Shown piece after piece: positions 18,559 to 27,032 of a DNA stretch of 64,000 nt. Source of the DNA: Polaromonas eurypsychrophila (GTDB taxonomy: Bacteria > Pseudomonadota > Gammaproteobacteria > Burkholderiales > Burkholderiaceae_C). Positions within the stretch are counted from its first letter, which is position 1. The number at the start of each line of letters is the position of its first letter. The stretch covers positions 310,001 to 374,000 of the forward strand of contig NZ_BMIG01000002.1 in assembly GCF_014641715.1 (NCBI RefSeq). The letters are read 5' to 3'. Position numbers and translations under genes: made by a program. The notes beneath the pieces are model-generated. The model made no database searches. It was given only the letters and a program-made list of their open reading frames with translations, and was not told where the DNA came from.

Positions 18559-18639
18559 CCGGCCCCGGCACTCAATTGCAGGGGGACGGTACGCATGACC
18601 TGCGGGCGTGCCCGGTGTCCCTGCCTGTCGCCAGGACGC

Positions 18640-18669
18640 AAAAAAGCCACCAATTCGGTGGCTTTTTTA
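18640..18669 (+). terminator. Rho-independent terminator of pckG
   Basis: A near-perfect hairpin: aaaaaagccacc and its complement ggtggctttttt flank a 5-base loop (aattc). Stem plus T-run on the plus strand; the A-run on the other side makes it possibly bidirectional, serving the convergent membrane protein gene that ends at 18702. Confidence 0.88.
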
Positions 18670-18701
18670 TGGCTGCCCGCCGGCTGCCGGGAGCGAAAAA
18701 G

Positions 18702-19244
18702 TCAGATGTAGTTGCGCTGGTAAGCGCGCAGTTCTGTACCGCCGAGGCGCATGGCGCGGCGTGACAGGCCGGCGGGAGCGGAGGCAACATTGGCGGCAAG
18801 CGGGGCGGCAACAGTTGCATCCTCGGCTACTTCCTGACGTGCCATCGCGACGCGCAGGTCGGCCATCACGCGCGGGTCGGTTTTGGCGGCTTCCCACATA
18901 CGGATGTCAGCTCTGGCCTGGGCTACGGTCTGCGACCAGGCATCCAGCGCGGAGACCGTGCGGCCTGCAAGGCGTCGCGCTGTGCCGGCAAACAGGGCCA
19001 GGCCGGCAAAAGCCACGGCCCAAAGTGCCATCCAGATCACCAGCAAGTGACCTTCGGCAACGCTGTCCGTTACCTGATAGGCGACGACCATGATGGAAGC
19101 CACGATGGCGGAGAGCAGCAGCGTAGCCAGGCCGCGCGTACCGGAGAATCCCTGACGCAGCTGGCTGGCAGCGTGTATTGCCGACTCAACCCGGGCGGCG
19201 CCGGTGTGCTCTGTGGAGTACTTAGTGTTGACGAAGCTGGTCAT
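18702..19244 (-). CDS. Two-helix membrane protein, function unknown
   Basis: ATG 19244, with caagggga upstream, gives 180 residues; the longer frame from 19349 starts in AT-rich DNA. Two transmembrane helices are evident (TLLLSAIVASIMVVAYQV about 45-62, LLVIWMALWAVAFAGLALFA about 73-92). An alanine-rich helical cytoplasmic region with TVAQARADIRMWEAAKTDPR follows, and an RNYI C-terminus. No enzymatic motif. It is divergent from the LysR gene, separated by 143 AT-rich bases that must hold both promoters, so control by that LysR protein is possible. Confidence 0.65.
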   Translation of the reverse strand: MTSFVNTKYSTEHTGAARVESAIHAASQLRQGFSGTRGLATLLLSAIVASIMVVAYQVTDSVAEGHLLVIWMALWAVAFAGLALFAGTARRLAGRTVSALDAWSQTVAQARADIRMWEAAKTDPRVMADLRVAMARQEVAEDATVAAPLAANVASAPAGLSRRAMRLGGTELRAYQRNYI

Positions 19245-19387
19245 GATGGTTCCCCTTGAAGAGTGCCACCGCCGAAATTGGTTGAGGCACAAACGAATAT
19301 TAGGGTTAATACTGATGTTATTCAACTTTATATTTATGATATAAATCATTCACAATGGTGATAATTAGATCTTCCACCGAAAGCGCC

Positions 19388-20344
19388 ATGAGTGAGCCTA
19401 ATTTCCGTACCCTGGACTTAAACCTGTTGCGCGTGTTTGACGAAGTCATGGCCGAGCGCAGCCTGACGCGCGCCGCGCGCAACCTGTCGCTGACCCAGCC
19501 GGCTGTCAGCAATGCCTTGCGCCGCCTGCGCGAAACCCTGGGCGACGAGCTGGTGCAACGCAGCGGCCAAGGTATGGCGCCCACGCCGCGCGCACTGGCA
19601 ATCTGGCCGGCGGTGCGCGACTCTTTGCAACAGCTGCAGGAATCTCTGGCGCCAAATGAGTTTGTCCCCGCCACGGCGAGCACCACGTTTGTGGTTGCCA
19701 TGGCCGACGCCACTGCTGCTGAACTGATTCCCGGCCTGGTCGATACGCTTGAACAGGAAGCGCCGGGCGTATCGGTGCGGGTGGTGCCGCTGACCACGCG
19801 AGATCCCCGGCGCCTGCTGGACGAGGAAAGTTGCGACTTGGCGGTGGGTCACTTTCCCTCGGTGCTGGCCGACCTGACGGCACGCGCGCAGAGCGGCGAG
19901 TCGACGCCCTTCATGCACAAACGCCTGTACGACGGGGAGTACGTGTGTGTGATGCGCAGGGGGCATCCGCTGGCCAGCGGGCCCTTCACGCTGAACCGCT
20001 TTTGCGCGGCACGCCACATGCTGGTGAGTTTTTCCGGCCGCCCTTACGGCTTCATCGACGAATCGCTGGCCTCACTGGGCCGCGAGCGGCAGGTGGTGCT
20101 GACGGTCAACCAGTTTTTCACGGCCGGCCGGGTGGTGGCCAATTCCAACCTGCTGACCGTGTTGCCGCGGCACTTTGTCGGCGTGACCGGCATTGCCGAC
20201 CAGTTGGTGCTGCGGCCGCTGCCTTTTGACGTGTCGCCAGTGCATGTCGATGCAGTCTGGCACCGGCGTTCGCAACAGCGCAGCGCGCACATCTGGCTGC
20301 GCCAGACCCTGGAGCGGGCGGCTGAAAAAGTTTTTTCGTCTTGA
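19388..20344 (+). CDS. LysR-family transcriptional regulator
   Basis: About 318 residues from ATG 19388 (MSEPNFRTLDLNLLRVFDEV); an ATG at 19355 would add 11. The N-terminal winged helix-turn-helix is unmistakable (ERSLTRAARNLSLTQPAVSN, then LRRLRETLGDELVQR). A C-terminal effector-binding domain follows, of the PBP2 NodD/NahR/LinR-like subgroup (HFPSVLADLT, MRRGHPLA). It is divergent from the two-helix membrane protein, its likeliest target. The effector is unknown. Confidence 0.9.
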   Translation: MSEPNFRTLDLNLLRVFDEVMAERSLTRAARNLSLTQPAVSNALRRLRETLGDELVQRSGQGMAPTPRALAIWPAVRDSLQQLQESLAPNEFVPATASTTFVVAMADATAAELIPGLVDTLEQEAPGVSVRVVPLTTRDPRRLLDEESCDLAVGHFPSVLADLTARAQSGESTPFMHKRLYDGEYVCVMRRGHPLASGPFTLNRFCAARHMLVSFSGRPYGFIDESLASLGRERQVVLTVNQFFTAGRVVANSNLLTVLPRHFVGVTGIADQLVLRPLPFDVSPVHVDAVWHRRSQQRSAHIWLRQTLERAAEKVFSS

Positions 20345-20470
20345 GCGTCCTGCTCTACGCATTGAACAAACAAGCGCGAGCAGTTTTTGTGAGAAACACT
20401 TGGTGCCCACAAACCGAATGCAGACAAGCATGGCTTTAAATCCTGGCGAGGGTGAACGGAGCCGGAAAGC

Positions 20471-20506
20471 AAAAAGGCTTCAAAACCGAGGTCGTGAAGC
20501 CTTTTG
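20471..20506 (-). terminator. Intrinsic terminator of the RRM protein gene
   Basis: Perfect 11-bp stem: aaaaggcttca at 20472-20482 and tgaagcctttt at 20495-20505. On the minus strand it ends in a run of T, placing it about 40 bases after the RNA-binding protein stop. Confidence 0.8.
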
Positions 20507-20548
20507 AGCCATCTTCAACCGAAGGCTGAAGGGCTTGGGTGCAAGGGC

Positions 20549-21028
20549 TTAGTAGCCGCCGCGTCCACCACCACCACCACCGGAACGGCCACCGCCGCTA
20601 CCGCCGCCGCCGTAAGGACTGCGGAAACCGCCATCGCCACCGCCGCCGCCGGAGCGACCACCACCGCCACCGCCACCGCCGTAGCCACCACCGCCGGAAC
20701 GATCGCCGCCGCCGCCGCCGCCGCCACCACCGTAGCCACCACCACCACCGCCGAAGCCGCCGCTGCGTGGGGGACGTGCTTCCATGGGGCGCGCTTCGTT
20801 GACGACAACACTGCGGCCGCCCAGAGGCTGACCGTTCATGCCGGCGATCGCTGATTGTGCTTCGGCATCATTGCCCATTTCGACAAAACCAAAGCCTTTG
20901 GAGCGGCCGGTGTCGCGTTCCATCATGACTTTAGCGCTGGTGACAGCGCCAAACTGGCCAAAAGATTGTTGCAGGTCTTCGTCGCGAACCGAGTACGGCA
21001 GATTGCCGACGTAAAGTTTGTTGCCCAT
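20549..21028 (-). CDS. Glycine-rich RRM RNA-binding protein
   Basis: A 159-residue protein. One RRM occupies residues 1-80, with RNP2 LYVGNLPYSV at 5-14 and RNP1 KGFGFVEM at about 44-51. A long Gly/Arg/Tyr low-complexity tail follows (blocks of GGGGYGGGGG and RSGGGG). This architecture matches cold-inducible RNA chaperones of cyanobacteria and proteobacteria. The tail is encoded by gcc/acc-repetitive DNA on the plus strand (about 20560-20770), a likely hotspot for length variation. Its 5' leader is over 100 bases, compatible with post-transcriptional cold control (inference). Confidence 0.92.
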   Translation of the reverse strand: MGNKLYVGNLPYSVRDEDLQQSFGQFGAVTSAKVMMERDTGRSKGFGFVEMGNDAEAQSAIAGMNGQPLGGRSVVVNEARPMEARPPRSGGFGGGGGGYGGGGGGGGGDRSGGGGYGGGGGGGGRSGGGGGDGGFRSPYGGGGSGGGRSGGGGGGRGGY

Positions 21029-21134
21029 GAAGGGACTCCTCTAAAACACAATAACAAAAGCGATGGGGTCCCGAAAGCACAACAAATCTTCAAACGTACC
21101 GCTGTAGCGCGCGAAACTGACCGATCACCTAACC

Positions 21135-21156
21135 CGTGTGGATGTCAATCCACACG
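21135..21156. repeat. Perfect 9-bp hairpin upstream of the RRM gene
   Basis: cgtgtggat and atccacacg separated by gtca. It stands 107 bases upstream of the RRM gene start, where it could be an operator or a leader structure; nothing else recognisable occurs between 21029 and 21414. Confidence 0.4.
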
Positions 21157-21414
21157 CAGATATTATGCGTCAGGCACAAATAAAACAAGCAAGCGCCGTT
21201 TCTATCTCTACACGGCAAACCCGCGCCAGCAGTGCCTTGGCCGCTTGTTTTGCCTTCACCGCCCGCATCTGGCTGGATCGTTCTCGCTGGCTTTTGCGGC
21301 AAATTCCTGATGTTCGAATCAGGAAACACCAGCTTTGTCAGCGACCCCCAATAAGTTTGCGCCTACTTGCAAGGAGAAGCCGGATGTAGGGCGGATTTTC
21401 TGGACTAAATGTCA

Positions 21415-21756
21415 TCAGTCGCACAGACTTACGTTTGCATACAAAACTTTGCGACGGTCTTGCTTCTCGTGACTTCGAGCTTGGAGTTCCTGCGCGCCAG
21501 CGGGGCGAAGCATGGGCCTATTCCGGCCGCTGAGAAATAGTTGTCGGGAGGCTGTCTGCCTCGCTGGCCTCCTCACGCCAGAGGTGCATGGCCTGACGAT
21601 GGTTAGCATCTGATTTTCAAACTTCGGGCACGCATGACAAGCCATCGGGTGTAAGCGCAGCGCGACGGTATCAGGCAGACTCAAGGCGCGGTCTTCCGGT
21701 GCGACCAGCAAGGCCGCCGCCTGCTTGCAAGTCCGCCTTAAAAGAGTGAACTTCAT
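21415..21756 (-). pseudogene. zf-HC2-like anti-sigma remnant
   Basis: ATG 21756 opens MKFTLLRRTCKQAAALLVAP, followed by LRLHPMACHACPKFENQMLT, which contains the H-x3-C-x2-C zinc-binding pattern of small zf-HC2 anti-sigma factors. Such proteins are about 70 residues. Here the frame leaves the family after about residue 50 and runs on in unrelated arginine-rich text to 21415, so the natural C-terminus seems frameshifted. It follows the sigma-factor remnant in the same frame without an intervening stop. It may still make a folded finger. Confidence 0.6.
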
Positions 21757-22321
21757 AACGAGGACCCAGCTAAGGTGCTTGCCAAACCAATTGATGGTGA
21801 GACATTCGCGCAAACGAAGGCGCGCACGGTGAAGTTGAACATACGGGTTGGTCGGCGTGAGCGAGAGTTCCTTACAGACTTCTCCGCAGGAAAGCTCCAG
21901 CCACTCCCGCATCAGGAACAAGCGTCCTAGCGCCGGAGGCAAACGTTCCACACTGGCGTCCAGTACCTTGAAAAACTGGCTTTGCTGCGGGACGCCCCAG
22001 TCGCCCGGCGGGGCTGGCAAAGTGGCCGTCGGAATTGAAAACCAGCCGGTCCAGCTCGTCTCCCTCGTCCTCTGTGCCATGGCCCGGTGTCGCCACTTCC
22101 CGGGCGTTGCTGCGGATCTGGTCGATGACCTTGTGCTTCAGGACGCCGATCAGCCAGGTCTTGAGCTGCGACCGGTTGCCAAAAGCTTGCGGCTTTGCCA
22201 GTGCCGCAAGCAGGGTTTCAGACACAACATCTTCAGCCCGCGCGTCATTGCGCAGCTACAGCCGCGCAAAGCGCATGAGGTACAGGCGGTGCTCCACCAA
22301 TTGTTCTTCAAATGTTGGCAT
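21757..22321 (-). pseudogene. ECF sigma factor, degenerate (nonsense plus frameshift)
   Basis: Reading from ATG 22321, the product opens MPTFEEQLVEHRLYLMRFAR, a sigma-70 region 2 N-terminus. A TAG at 22258-22256 replaces what should be Gln, and the same frame resumes LRNDARAEDVVSETLLAALA and LKTWLIGVLKHKVIDQIRS (region 2.2-2.4). Near 22005-22020 a frameshift moves the homology to another frame (QQSQFFKVLDASVERLPPAL, then CGEVCKELSLTPTNPYVQLH, the region 4 helix-turn-helix). Two independent lesions argue for genuine inactivation. Its position with an anti-sigma finger ahead of bufABC suggests it was the locus regulator. Confidence 0.75.
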
Positions 22322-22460
22322 GGGGCGCAGTCTAGCCTAGCGCTGAGCGCGGTGCATCCATATCCTGTACTGAAAAACATGAGCGGGCGGAACTTTGATC
22401 TTCTGTCCGGACTCAGTTGCTGGTAACAGCCGTCGCTACCGGATTACTCAAGAAGACGCC

Positions 22461-23010
22461 ATGAACCTTTTGCTCCGCGCTTTCAGTTCCAGAGTTAATG
22501 GTCCGGCCACCGTGTGGCTTGTTCTCGTAGCAATGGCTGGCGCTGCCTGCCTGGGCGTGCTCAAGCCCGAGCGCAAACGCCAGCTGCGGTGACCATGCCT
22601 GCCATCAGTGGCAAAACCACAGAGGGCAAGCCGTTTGCGCTGTCGTCGCTCAAAGGCAAGGTGGTGCTGGTGCTGTACTGGTCCACCGGCTGCGCGGTTT
22701 GCCGACAAAATGCCCGAATTGCGTACCAACTACGAGGGCTGGGCCGGCAAGCCGTTCGAACTGGTGGCGGTGGCAACCGACAAACGCGTTCAGGATGTGG
22801 TGGACTACGAATGTATTATTTCCCGCATCGTGCCGACCAAACAGCAGTTTGTGCAGCTCTGGATGGGCGACAGCAGCCACCGCGACAACTTGGGCGGCCA
22901 TGCGCAGTTGCCGGCCGGCTATCTGATCGACAAGTCCGGCAAAATTGGGGAGCGTTATGTCGAGCCGCATCCCGCCGGAAGCCTGGGACCGTATTGCCGA
23001 CTTGCTCTGA
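22461..23010 (+). pseudogene. TlpA-like thioredoxin-fold protein, degenerate (three frameshifts)
   Basis: Starting at ATG 22461 with a signal-anchor (VWLVLVAMAGAACLG), homology then changes frame three times. It passes to TMPAISGKTTEGKPFALSSL and VLYWSTGCAVCR, then to DKMPELRTNYEGWAGKPFEL onward, then to RIPPEAWDRIADLL ending at TGA 23008-23010. The CxxC redox motif (GCAVC) is intact at DNA level. The shifts lie near 22565-22590, 22700 and 22965. An intact copy would be a periplasmic thiol-disulfide protein, which suits the cysteine-rich bufferin precursor encoded next. Decay parallels that of the neighbouring sigma factor. Confidence 0.7.
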
Positions 23011-23079
23011 GGTGCGAGCAGGTCCCGTTTGGCTGGCCTGAATTTTTTGTAAGAAAGCCGGCATGGGCCGGACTAAGCT

Positions 23080-23111
23080 TTAACCAGTCAGAAATTTCCT
23101 CTGCTGGTTAA
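23080..23111. promoter_or_regulatory. Inverted repeat upstream of bufA
   Basis: ttaaccag (23080-23087) and ctggttaa (23104-23111) form a perfect 8-bp inverted repeat (extendable with mismatches), followed by gttttc and a T-rich run. It could be a terminator for the TlpA remnant or an operator; it ends 35 bases before the bufA start. Confidence 0.45.
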
Positions 23112-23146
23112 GTTTTCAACTTTTTTCAACCCACTTGAGATTTCAA

Positions 23147-23422
23147 ATGAACCAACGTGCCTTGATTGCTGCAGCCGCCGCCTCCCTGCTGTCCACCATG
23201 CTGGTTGCAACGCCTGCCGTTGCCCAGGAAAAAGAAAAATGCTACGGCATCGCCAAGGCAGGCCAAAATGATTGCGCCAACCTGGCCGGTTCGCACTCCT
23301 GTGCCGGTCAGTCCAAAGTCAGCGATGATGCCGGCGAGTGGAAGTACGTTGCCAAAGGCACCTGCGCCACCATGAAAGGCATGACCGCCGACCAGGCCAA
23401 GATGAAGGCTAAAAAGAGCTGA
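23147..23422 (+). CDS. bufA: Bufferin precursor peptide (DUF2282/BufA1-type metallophore)
   Basis: A 91-residue precursor from ATG 23147. Residues 1-27 are a Sec signal peptide ending TPAVAQ, unusual among RiPP precursors but the hallmark of bufferins. The mature part has exactly four cysteines (32, 43, 52, 73) in [27 protein letters not shown] and GTCATMKG, the DUF2282 pattern. In characterised bufferins an MNIO enzyme modifies cysteines and the exported product binds copper (recalled literature). It starts the bufA-bufB-bufC-doxX operon; bufB begins 45 bases later. The C-terminus is lysine-rich. All key residues are intact. Confidence 0.88.
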   Translation: MNQRALIAAAAASLLSTMLVATPAVAQEKEKCYGIAKAGQNDCANLAGSHSCAGQSKVSDDAGEWKYVAKGTCATMKGMTADQAKMKAKKS

Positions 23423-23467
23423 TCGCCTCTTGCCTGAGCTGGTATCCCGAAGCGCTGGACGTTCAAG

Positions 23468-24370
23468 GTGAGCCGCTTCCCCCAGCTCACAGGTCCCGAA
23501 GCGGTGACCACTGGTATCGGTTGGCGGCATCCGCACTACGCTGAGCTGCTGGCCAGCCGGCCTCCTCTGGACTTCCTGGAGGTGCATTCCGAAAATTTTT
23601 TTGCGGCGGGCGGTGCGGCCCTGGCGGTGCTGCAGCAGGCCCGCGCCATCTATCCCGTCAGCTTGCATGGGGTGGGTCTGGCACTCGGTTCAGCGGCCGG
23701 CCTTGATTTGTGGCATCTGGACCAGTTGGCGCGCCTGGTCGACCGCATTGAACCCGTGCGCGTCAGCGACCACGCCTGTTTTGCGCGCGGAGCTGTCAAC
23801 GGCAGGCTTGTGCATGCAGGCGATCTGCTGCCGATTCCCTTCAATGACGAGTCGCTCGATGTGCTCTGCAGCAACGTGCAGCAGGTGCAAGAGCGGCTCA
23901 AGCGGCCCTTGATGGTCGAGAACCTGTCGGCCTACCTCACGCTGGCGGGCAGTGACCGCAGTGAAACCGAATTTCTGACTGCGCTGACGCGGCGCACGGG
24001 TTGCCAGTTGCTGGTGGACGTGAACAACATCTACGTCAATGCGCTGAACGCGCGCATGGCGGGAGACCAAGCCGGCGACCCGGCCAGCGTCTGCCAGGCC
24101 TGGCTGGACCAGATTCCGCCCAACGCGGTGGGTGAAATCCACCTGGCCGGACATTGCGTGATGGACGATATCGTGATTGATGACCACGGCAGCCGCGTGG
24201 CGCCTGAAGTCTGGCGCATTTATGCACATGCCATCAACCGCTTCGGCGCCGTGCCGTCCTTGATCGAATGGGACACCGCCGTTCCGCCCTTGTCGGTGCT
24301 GCTGGACGAGGCGCAGCAGGCCCGCGCGCTGGCTTTGTCGTGTGGCGGGCAAGAGGAGTGGGTCGGGTGA
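23468..24370 (+). CDS. bufB: MNIO (DUF692) bufferin maturase
   Basis: A 300-residue TIM-barrel multinuclear non-heme iron enzyme starting at GTG 23468 ([13 protein letters not shown], then [13 protein letters not shown]). The metal-ligand motifs of the family are all present: SLHG near 66, SDHAC near 100, MVENLSAYL near 149, [11 protein letters not shown] near 182, EIHLAGH near 223, DDHGSRV near 238 and LIEWD near 265. It is expected to oxidatively modify BufA cysteines in the cytoplasm before Sec export. Its TGA overlaps the bufC GTG (GTGA), so the enzyme and partner are coupled. Confidence 0.9.
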   Translation: MSRFPQLTGPEAVTTGIGWRHPHYAELLASRPPLDFLEVHSENFFAAGGAALAVLQQARAIYPVSLHGVGLALGSAAGLDLWHLDQLARLVDRIEPVRVSDHACFARGAVNGRLVHAGDLLPIPFNDESLDVLCSNVQQVQERLKRPLMVENLSAYLTLAGSDRSETEFLTALTRRTGCQLLVDVNNIYVNALNARMAGDQAGDPASVCQAWLDQIPPNAVGEIHLAGHCVMDDIVIDDHGSRVAPEVWRIYAHAINRFGAVPSLIEWDTAVPPLSVLLDEAQQARALALSCGGQEEWVG

Positions 24371-25170
24371 ACAGCACGACCAGTCTGGCTGCGGCGCAGC
24401 AGGCCTTGCTGCAGGCCTTGTATCTGCCTCGCCAATCAGACGCTATGAAAAACATAGCTACTTACGTCCAAGGGATAAGGGCTGACGACCAAAATCATCT
24501 TGAACGCGGGCTACAAACCTACCGCAGCAATGGCCATGCATTGGCGCAGCGGGTGCTGGTTGCAGCCTATCCCGTGGTGGCAGAGCTGCTGGGTGCTGAA
24601 AGCTTTGATGCGCTGTCGCGCCATTTCTGGCAAAGCCACGCGCCGGCGCGCGGCGACCTGGCCCAATGGGGCGGGGAGTTCCCGGCCTTTCTCGTTGCGC
24701 TGCACGATCTGGTCAGCGAAGAACCTTACCTTCCCGACGTGGCGCGTATCGAATGGGCTTTGCATGCCTCGGCCACGGCGGCCGATGGCCAGGCCGACAT
24801 GTCATCTTTCACCTTGCTTGAAAGCCATGAGCCTTCCGCCGTCACCTTGTTACTTAGCGCGGGCGCCACGGGTTTGGCCAGCCGTTTCCCGGTGGTCAGC
24901 ATTGTCCAGGCCCACCTGGCGGGTGAGCCCACCTTGCAGGAGGCTGGCGAGCGTTTGCGCGGCCAGGTGCAGGAGGCCGCCCTGGTCTGGCGCCAGGGAC
25001 TGAAGCCCTCGCTGCGTCACGCGCAGCCTGGTGAGGTCCTTTTTATCGCGGCGCTGCAAGAAAACCGCTCGCTGGCCGACTCATTGGCAGCAGCGCCGGC
25101 GTTGGACTTCAATCAATGGCTGGTGCCGGCTGTACAAACCGGCTTGCTGCTGGGTGCAAGTGCCCTGTGA
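24367..25170 (+). CDS. bufC: DUF2063/BufC partner protein, with in-frame repeat insertion
   Basis: About 267 residues from GTG 24367 inside the bufB stop. The DUF2063 DNA-binding-like/recognition domain is recognisable ([50 protein letters not shown]), followed by the C-terminal domain. BufC-type proteins present the precursor to the MNIO enzyme. After [13 protein letters not shown], codons about 26-40 ([15 protein letters not shown]) come from a family A palindromic repeat at 24442-24484, extending the loop between the first helix and [10 protein letters not shown]. The frame stays open, so the protein is probably functional. Confidence 0.85.
   Translation: MNSTTSLAAAQQALLQALYLPRQSDAMKNIATYVQGIRADDQNHLERGLQTYRSNGHALAQRVLVAAYPVVAELLGAESFDALSRHFWQSHAPARGDLAQWGGEFPAFLVALHDLVSEEPYLPDVARIEWALHASATAADGQADMSSFTLLESHEPSAVTLLLSAGATGLASRFPVVSIVQAHLAGEPTLQEAGERLRGQVQEAALVWRQGLKPSLRHAQPGEVLFIAALQENRSLADSLAAAPALDFNQWLVPAVQTGLLLGASAL
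24442..24484. repeat. Family A dispersed palindromic repeat, copy 2 (inside bufC)
   Basis: GCTAT 24442-24446 and ATAGC 24454-24458, followed by the acttacg...agggct arm in inverse orientation to copies 1 and 7. It is inserted in frame in bufC. Confidence 0.75.
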
Positions 25171-25193
25171 ACGAACTCCAAAAAGGACAAAAG

Positions 25194-25805
25194 ATGACGA
25201 CCAGCCCGACCTCCCCTCTTCAAAAGGTACTGAGCCTCTGGACACGCTTGAGCCGCGCACTCGACATGCTGCAGCCCGCCGCCGCGCTGGCCGCGCGAAT
25301 TTATGTGGGTCAGGTGTTCTTTCTGTCCGGGCTTACCAAGCTGCGCGATTGGGACATCACCGTGGCCCTTTTCACGGACGAATACAAGGTGCCGCTGCTG
25401 CCGCCTGCGGTTGCGGCCGTCATGGGCACGGCCGGTGAACTGGTCTTGCCGGTGTTGCTGGTGCTGGGCCTGGCCGGGCGTTTCTCGGCCCTGGGCCTGT
25501 TTGTGGTGAACGCTGTCGCGGTGATCTCGCTCAGCGAGATCGCGCCGGCGGCCCTGCAGCAGCACATCTTCTGGGGCGCCCTGCTCGCGGGTCTGGCGAT
25601 TTACGGCCCCCGGCACTTGGTCGCTGGATCGCTGGGTGGCGCCCAGGATGCAGCGCTAAGTCAGAACTTCAAGCTGAATCAGCCCCTGGCCCATGCCTGG
25701 AAAGCGCCAACAGCTATCAATTCAGGAGCATATCCGCAACCCCCGCGCTACACCGCCCTACCAGTTGACTTCGCGGTCCGGCGTCGAGCCGATGCGGTGA
25801 ATTGA
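25194..25805 (+). CDS. DoxX-family membrane protein of the buf operon, with repeat-derived C-terminus
   Basis: ATG 25194 with aaaaagga upstream gives 203 residues; a GTG at 25167 is an alternative coupled start. Four transmembrane helices and the DoxX opening AARIYVGQVFFLSGLTKLRD are present (about residues 30-50), with GELVLPVLLVLGLAGRFSAL mid-protein. The family normally ends near the fourth helix (IYGPRHL). Here a tail of about 55 residues runs through a family A repeat and into the 3' end of the convergent amt gene, overlapping it by 48 bases. DoxX proteins commonly accompany bufferin genes as oxidoreductase-associated membrane subunits. Confidence 0.82.
   Translation: MTTSPTSPLQKVLSLWTRLSRALDMLQPAAALAARIYVGQVFFLSGLTKLRDWDITVALFTDEYKVPLLPPAVAAVMGTAGELVLPVLLVLGLAGRFSALGLFVVNAVAVISLSEIAPAALQQHIFWGALLAGLAIYGPRHLVAGSLGGAQDAALSQNFKLNQPLAHAWKAPTAINSGAYPQPPRYTALPVDFAVRRRADAVN
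25682..25731. repeat. Family A dispersed palindromic repeat, copy 3 (doxX tail)
   Basis: The ctggcccatg arm (25686-25695) and AGCTAT (25712-25717) with a degenerate right half (GAGC 25726-25729). It encodes part of the non-conserved DoxX C-terminus. Confidence 0.6.
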
Positions 25806-26960
25806 CAGGTCGGCACCTTCGTATTCTTCTTCCTGGGTCATGCGCAGTCCCATGGTGGCTTTGATAACCCCATACACGGTAACCCCTGCCAGCAAGGCCC
25901 AACCCACACCCATCGCCGTGCCTATCAGTTGCGCGCCCAGGTTGACCCCGCCCAGACCGCCCAGCGCCTTGCTGCCGAAGATGCCGCAGGCAATGCCGCC
26001 CCAGGCGCCGCACAGGCCGTGCAAGGGCCAGACGCCAAGCACGTCGTCGATCTTCCAGCGGTTTTGCGTCAAGGTGAACATCAGCACAAACACCGCACCG
26101 GCCACACCGCCGGTGGCCAGCGCGCCCAGCGGATGCATCAGGTCAGAGCCGGCGCACACCGCGACCAGCCCGGCCAGCGGGCCGTTGTGCACAAAGCCGG
26201 GATCATTCTTGCCCAGCACCAGCGCCACCAGCGTGCCGCCGACCATGGCCATCAGCGAGTTCACCGCCACCAGCCCGGAGATTTTGTCGAGGGTCTGCGC
26301 GCTCATGACATTGAAGCCAAACCAGCCAACGGTCAAAATCCAGGCGCCCAGAGCGAGGAAGGGAATGCTGGACGGCGGGTGCGCCGAGATGCCGCCGTCC
26401 TTGCGGTAGCGGTTGCTGCGCGCACCGAGCAAAATCACCGCCGGCAACGCCAGCCAGCCGCCGACCGCATGAACCACGATGGAGCCGGCAAAGTCGTGAA
26501 ACTCTGCGCCTGTGAAATCCTTGATCCAGGCCTGCACGCCAAAACGCTGGTTCCAGACCACGCCCTCGAACAGCGGGTAGACCAGACCGACGATCACGGC
26601 GGTGGCCAGCAACTGCGGGTAAAAACGCGCCCGCTCTGCAATACCGCCGGAGATGATGGCCGGTATCGCAGCGGCAAAGGTTAGCAGAAAGAAAAACTTG
26701 ACCAGCTCGTAACCGTTTTTGGCTGCCAGTTGCTCGGCTCCGACAAAAAAGCTGGTGCCGTAGGCCACCCCGTAACCGACGATGAAATACACCACCGTGG
26801 ACACCGAAAAATCCACCAGGATCTTGACCAGCGCATTGACCTGGTTTTTCTTGCGAACCGTGCCCAGCTCCAGAAATGCAAAACCGGCGTGCATGGCCAG
26901 AACCATGATGCCACCCAACAAAATGAACAAGGCATCTGAGCCCTGTTTTAGTGCGTCCAT
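25758..26960 (-). CDS. amt: Ammonium transporter (Amt family)
   Basis: A 400-residue Amt protein from ATG 26960 (MDALKQGSDALFILLGGIMV). Eleven membrane segments are expected. The twin pore histidines are visible in FHDFAGSIVVHAVGG and PLHGLCGAWGG, and the SLMAMVGGTLVALVLG and KIDDVLGVWPLHG regions are conserved. It conducts ammonium into the cell under nitrogen limitation. No glnK is adjacent. Its promoter region contains a sigma-54 type -24/-12 element. The last 48 bases overlap the extended doxX tail on the opposite strand. Confidence 0.95.
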   Translation of the reverse strand: MDALKQGSDALFILLGGIMVLAMHAGFAFLELGTVRKKNQVNALVKILVDFSVSTVVYFIVGYGVAYGTSFFVGAEQLAAKNGYELVKFFFLLTFAAAIPAIISGGIAERARFYPQLLATAVIVGLVYPLFEGVVWNQRFGVQAWIKDFTGAEFHDFAGSIVVHAVGGWLALPAVILLGARSNRYRKDGGISAHPPSSIPFLALGAWILTVGWFGFNVMSAQTLDKISGLVAVNSLMAMVGGTLVALVLGKNDPGFVHNGPLAGLVAVCAGSDLMHPLGALATGGVAGAVFVLMFTLTQNRWKIDDVLGVWPLHGLCGAWGGIACGIFGSKALGGLGGVNLGAQLIGTAMGVGWALLAGVTVYGVIKATMGLRMTQEEEYEGADLSIHRIGSTPDREVNW

Positions 26961-27032
26961 AAGGCCCTCGTGAATGGTTTGTAAGTTTTCAGTGCGGAAA
27001 AGAGTTGTAAAAACGAAAAGCACCAAAATAAA

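Noticed and set aside
21138-21389. Small ORF between the RRM gene and the sigma remnant
   Set aside because: No ribosome binding site, no domain, arginine/serine-rich random composition.
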